8,412 nt of DNA from an uncultured Eubacteriales bacterium. Its GTDB lineage: Bacteria > Bacillota_A > Clostridia > Christensenellales > Aristaeellaceae. The DNA is taken from positions 1 through 8,412 of the forward strand of contig CACXEB010000251.1 in NCBI GenBank assembly GCA_902766515.1, read 5' to 3'. Under the pieces are notes generated by a model that saw only the letters and a program-made list of their open reading frames with translations, was not told the origin of the DNA and did not search any database. This document shows, piece after piece, positions 6,199 through 8,412 of this stretch (the stretch's first letter is position 1; the number at the start of each line of letters is the position of its first letter). The translations under genes and the position numbers were made by a program.

Positions 6199-6861
6199 AT
6201 GAACCAACCCGATAAAACCCGCCTGGGCAACCAGGACGAGCGCGAAAAGAACAGGGCGCTGTCCGAAGCGGAAAAAAAGCGCCTCGCGAAATTTGAGGCA
6301 AACGCCGAAGAGATGGCCCGGCAGGGCTTCCAGCGCGTGGACCTGACCGTCAGCATCAAGAAGGCCAACGTCTTCGCGGTCATCCTGCTGATCCCGCTGC
6401 TGATGATCGGGTTCGCCGCAACCCGGAACAGCGGCGCGCGCCCCGGCAATGATCCTTTGCTCATCCTCCTGTTTTTTGCGGCCTACCTGGTGCTGATTCC
6501 CGTGCATGAGCTGATCCACGGAGCCAGCTGGGCGCCCTTTACGGAACACCGTTTCAGGGACATCGAATTCGGCTTCATGAAGCAGTACTTCACGCCCTAC
6601 TGCACCTGCACCGTACCGCTGCAGAAAGGGCCCTATGTGTTCGGCGCGCTGATGCCGCTCGTCCTCCTGGGGATTCTTCCGCTGATCGCCGGCATCCTGA
6701 CCGGCAGCATTTTTGTCCTGTCGCTTGGCATCCTGATGACCGACGCGGCCGCCGGGGACATCATGATCGTCTGGAAACTGCTGCGGTACCAGACCAGCGC
6801 CAGGCAAATCGTCTACATGGATCATCCGACCCAGGCCGGCGGCGTCATCTTCGAGAAATAA
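6199..6861 (+). CDS. DUF3267 membrane protein, putative zinc metalloprotease
   Basis: The ATG at 6199 has GAGGA (6185-6189) with 9-nt spacing. The 220-residue product has a charged, probably helical cytoplasmic N-terminus (1-50) and hydrophobic segments near 57-73, 86-102, 146-168 and 170-192. It has the zinc-binding HELIH motif (His103, Glu104, His107) at the end of the second segment. A later AAAGD (Asp187) could supply the third metal ligand, and the C-terminus DHPTQAGGVIFEK is typical of the DUF3267 family (Pfam PF11667). Members are presumed integral-membrane metallopeptidases related in layout to the M50/S2P type, but substrates are unknown. Its 36-bp distance from the SGNH gene suggests cotranscription; a functional link is not evident. 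Confidence 0.88.
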   Translation: MNQPDKTRLGNQDEREKNRALSEAEKKRLAKFEANAEEMARQGFQRVDLTVSIKKANVFAVILLIPLLMIGFAATRNSGARPGNDPLLILLFFAAYLVLIPVHELIHGASWAPFTEHRFRDIEFGFMKQYFTPYCTCTVPLQKGPYVFGALMPLVLLGILPLIAGILTGSIFVLSLGILMTDAAAGDIMIVWKLLRYQTSARQIVYMDHPTQAGGVIFEK

Positions 6862-6886
6862 TACTGGTTTTTCGTCATTCCTTTCA

Positions 6887-6910
6887 GCGCCGTGCCGGTA
6901 TGCGCGGCGC
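6887..6910 (+). other. GC-rich hairpin in the ribokinase leader
   Basis: GCGCCGTGC (6887-6895) pairs with GCGCGGCGC (6902-6910) in a 9-bp stem with one T-G wobble and a 6-nt loop. It lies between the DUF3267 stop and the ribokinase ribosome binding site (GGAGG 6923-6927), 12 nt before it. No T run follows. It may act as a partial barrier to readthrough, an mRNA-processing or stability element, or a modulator of ribosome access. Confidence 0.45.
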
Positions 6911-6935
6911 CGCCGTACAGAAGGAGGACCATGCC

Positions 6936-7844
6936 ATGAAAGTGCTGTCCTTCGGCAGTATGAATGTGGACCATGTCTACCAGGTGCCCCATGCCGTGCG
7001 TCCCGGGGAAACGCTGGCCGCCGCCGGCTACCGGGTGTTTCCGGGAGGAAAGGGCCTGAACCAGAGCATCGCCCTGGCCAGGGCCGGCATGGACGTATGG
7101 CACGCGGGCAAGCTGGGGCCTGAGGGGCTGTTCCTGAAGACGATGCTGGAAGAAAACGGCGTACACACCGGTTTCATTGAGCTCAGCCCTGAGCCGACCG
7201 GACACGCCGTGATCCAGGTAACGCCGGACGGGCAGAACTGCATTTTCCTGTTCGGCGGCACCAACCGGTCCATCACGGAGGAACACATACGAAAAACCCT
7301 GGATCATTTTGACCCAGGGGACGTGTTGGTATGCCAGAATGAAATCAACGGCATGGAAGCGCTGACGGCAATGGCGGCGGAAAAAGGGCTGTGGATCGCG
7401 CTCAATCCGTCGCCCATGGACAGCTCCGTGACCCGGAGCATCATCCGCCGGGCCAGCTGGGTCTATGTGAATGAGACGGAAGCGCAGGCGCTGACGGGGA
7501 TGCCCGCCGACAACGCGGAGCGGACGGCGGAAGCGCTGCTGGCCTATGACAGCCATCCGGAATGGATCCTCACCCTCGGCAGCGGCGGCGCGTGCAGCAT
7601 CCGGCAGGGGCAGGCCGTCGTGCGCCAGGGCATCTTCCAGGTGAACGCCGTGGATACCACGGCAGCCGGCGATACCTTCAGCGGTTACCATCTGGCCGCG
7701 TCCCTGCGCGGTCTGGGCCGTCAGGAAGCGCTGCGCCAGGGCGCCCTGGCCGCCGCGATCGCCGTGTCCCGCAGCGGAGCGTCCTCCTCCATTCCCACCC
7801 GGGAAGAGGTGGCTGCCGCCCATCTTGCTGAGCTGGCCCCCTGA
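6936..7844 (+). CDS. Ribokinase-family (PfkB) carbohydrate kinase
   Basis: The ATG at 6936 has a GGAGG site (6923-6927) with 8-nt spacing and begins MKVLSFGSMNVDHV, the usual first strand of this family; an upstream start at 6900 is unsupported. The 302-residue length is typical of ribokinase. Visible elements are NVD (10-12, sugar contact), GGKGLNQ (37-43, PfkB signature 1), NETE (179-182, the NxxE magnesium motif), TLGSGGA (213-219, nucleotide loop) and DTTAAGDTF (240-248, signature 2) with catalytic base Asp246. It should phosphorylate a sugar or nucleoside hydroxyl with ATP in the cytoplasm. The close match of GSMNVDH and GGKGLNQ to ribokinase favours ribose, but no ribose transporter or mutarotase gene is nearby, so the substrate is left open. 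It is convergent with the last, partial gene. Confidence 0.9.
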   Translation: MKVLSFGSMNVDHVYQVPHAVRPGETLAAAGYRVFPGGKGLNQSIALARAGMDVWHAGKLGPEGLFLKTMLEENGVHTGFIELSPEPTGHAVIQVTPDGQNCIFLFGGTNRSITEEHIRKTLDHFDPGDVLVCQNEINGMEALTAMAAEKGLWIALNPSPMDSSVTRSIIRRASWVYVNETEAQALTGMPADNAERTAEALLAYDSHPEWILTLGSGGACSIRQGQAVVRQGIFQVNAVDTTAAGDTFSGYHLAASLRGLGRQEALRQGALAAAIAVSRSGASSSIPTREEVAAAHLAELAP

Positions 7845-7910
7845 CGCTGACCGCATGCGGATCACGAATGAGGCAAAGCGGGTGAACACTCGCGGACCGG
7901 AAATCAGAAA

Positions 7911-8412
7911 TCAGCCGTCATTCCGGACGCGCAGCACCCATTCGCCGTAAACAGCGTCGGTATACATTTCAAAATCCGGATCAAAGCTGAAGCCTTCCGG
8001 CACTCTGAGCAGCTGCACCTGATAAACGTCCGGCGCACCGCCGAAGCGGATCGTTCCGCTTTCATCTGACTGCTGCATGACGCAGGCGTCATCCGTGCAG
8101 AATTTGACATACACGCCCGGCACAGCCGTCCCGTACTGGTCAATGATATGCAGGGTATAGGCCTGCGGACCGGCATCCGGCGCAGAAGCGGACCCGGCGT
8201 CTTCCCAGACGACCGGATAGCCCAAAAAGCGCATGTCCTCCGCCAGTTCCTCCACGTATTCATCCCCGGCGATCAGGTAAAGCTCCGCCAGGATGTTGCC
8301 TTCCGAATCCAGCAGCATCACATCCGTATAGTGCGTATCCTCCTGCGGGCCGGGCATCGGCGCATTGTACACGTAAACGCCGTTCTGCGGATCCAGCAGC
8401 TCCTGAAGCTCC
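7911..8412 (-). CDS. Hypothetical protein with C-terminal prealbumin-like domain (partial)
   Basis: The minus-strand frame is open to the window edge and stops at TGA (complement of 7911-7913), so 166 C-terminal residues are seen and the start lies beyond 8412. A GTG at 8372 could be read as a start but has no ribosome binding site and the frame continues through it. The first part (ELQELLDPQNGVYVY, then VMLLDSEGNILAELYLIAG) is unrecognised. A short Ala/Ser/Pro linker (SASAPDAGPQ) leads to a C-terminal beta domain, YTLHIIDQYGTAVPGVYVKF, then CTDDAC and SDESGTIRFGGAPDVYQVQLL. This resembles prealbumin/Cna-B-like folds repeatedly seen at the ends of surface or secreted Clostridia proteins, with the CxxxxC pair typical of that group. 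Extracellular location is therefore likely but the signal peptide is outside the window. Function is unknown. Confidence 0.75.
   Translation of the reverse strand, partial: ELQELLDPQNGVYVYNAPMPGPQEDTHYTDVMLLDSEGNILAELYLIAGDEYVEELAEDMRFLGYPVVWEDAGSASAPDAGPQAYTLHIIDQYGTAVPGVYVKFCTDDACVMQQSDESGTIRFGGAPDVYQVQLLRVPEGFSFDPDFEMYTDAVYGEWVLRVRNDG

Noticed and set aside
5164..6825. Long minus-strand open frame opposite the SGNH and DUF3267 genes
   Set aside because: It mirrors codon bias of the two real genes on the other strand, spans two genes with clear motifs, and its Gln/Arg/His-rich product resembles no family and has no ribosome binding site.
7851..7860. Palindrome CCGCATGCGG between convergent genes, considered as a terminator
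   Set aside because: It has no loop and no T run on either strand; 10-bp palindromes occur by chance about once per kilobase.
6822..7889. Minus-strand open frame opposite the ribokinase gene
   Set aside because: The plus strand holds all PfkB signatures; the antisense frame is a by-product of GC-rich third codon positions.
7901..7914. Tandem AAATCAG duplication at the stop of the last gene
   Set aside because: Only two 7-bp copies are present; this is too short to distinguish from chance or a simple slippage event.
1..8412. CRISPR array, tRNA, rRNA or a defence island
   Set aside because: No spaced direct repeats, tRNA-like cloverleaf or recognised defence genes were seen anywhere in the window.

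Overview
The window looks like a chromosomal segment of a GC-rich, low-complexity-leader Firmicute, most plausibly an uncultured gut or rumen Clostridia lineage. The reasons are strong GGAGG-type ribosome binding sites about 7-9 nt before most starts, one well-supported TTG start, a strictly consensus sigma-A promoter, and a gene set (DUF4298, DUF3267, GKDR-type tyrosine phosphatase, C69 dipeptidase, Cna-B/prealbumin-like tail) commonly met in Clostridia. The taxonomic call is inference; no rRNA or tRNA is present.

Layout. 1-249 is the 3' end of an ABC transporter permease (binding-protein-dependent, iron(III)/thiamine-type), closed by an intrinsic terminator at 301-350. 351-754 is an AT-rich, gene-poor island holding short palindromes, a decayed C-terminal fragment of an IS110-family transposase (509-691) and a second, stronger terminator (707-739). 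A perfect TTGACA-17 bp-TATAAT promoter (755-783) then starts a four-gene plus-strand run: a 55-residue acidic small protein, a DUF4298 protein joined to it by an ATGA overlap, a GKDR-signature tyrosine/phosphoinositide phosphatase-like protein, and a tocopherol-cyclase-like beta-barrel protein.

At 3365-4978 a secreted C69 N-terminal-nucleophile dipeptidase lies on the minus strand, convergent with the previous gene. It is divergent, across a 239-bp spacer with two perfect 10-bp palindromes, from a plus-strand run: a two-domain SGNH/GDSL hydrolase with a TTG start, a DUF3267 membrane protein with an HELIH zinc motif, and a ribokinase-family sugar kinase preceded by a GC-rich hairpin. The window ends inside a minus-strand gene whose visible part carries a C-terminal prealbumin-like (Cna-B-like) domain.

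How the genes may work together. The SGNH esterase and sugar kinase could both serve carbohydrate breakdown, and the secreted C69 peptidase serves peptide use, but nothing in the sequence ties them into one pathway. I do not see a convincing new multi-gene defence or biosynthetic system. The most worthwhile oddities are the small acidic protein coupled to DUF4298, the phosphatase/tocopherol-cyclase-like pair in a probable anaerobe, the fossil IS110 fragment beside a consensus promoter, and structured leaders without a recognisable riboswitch.
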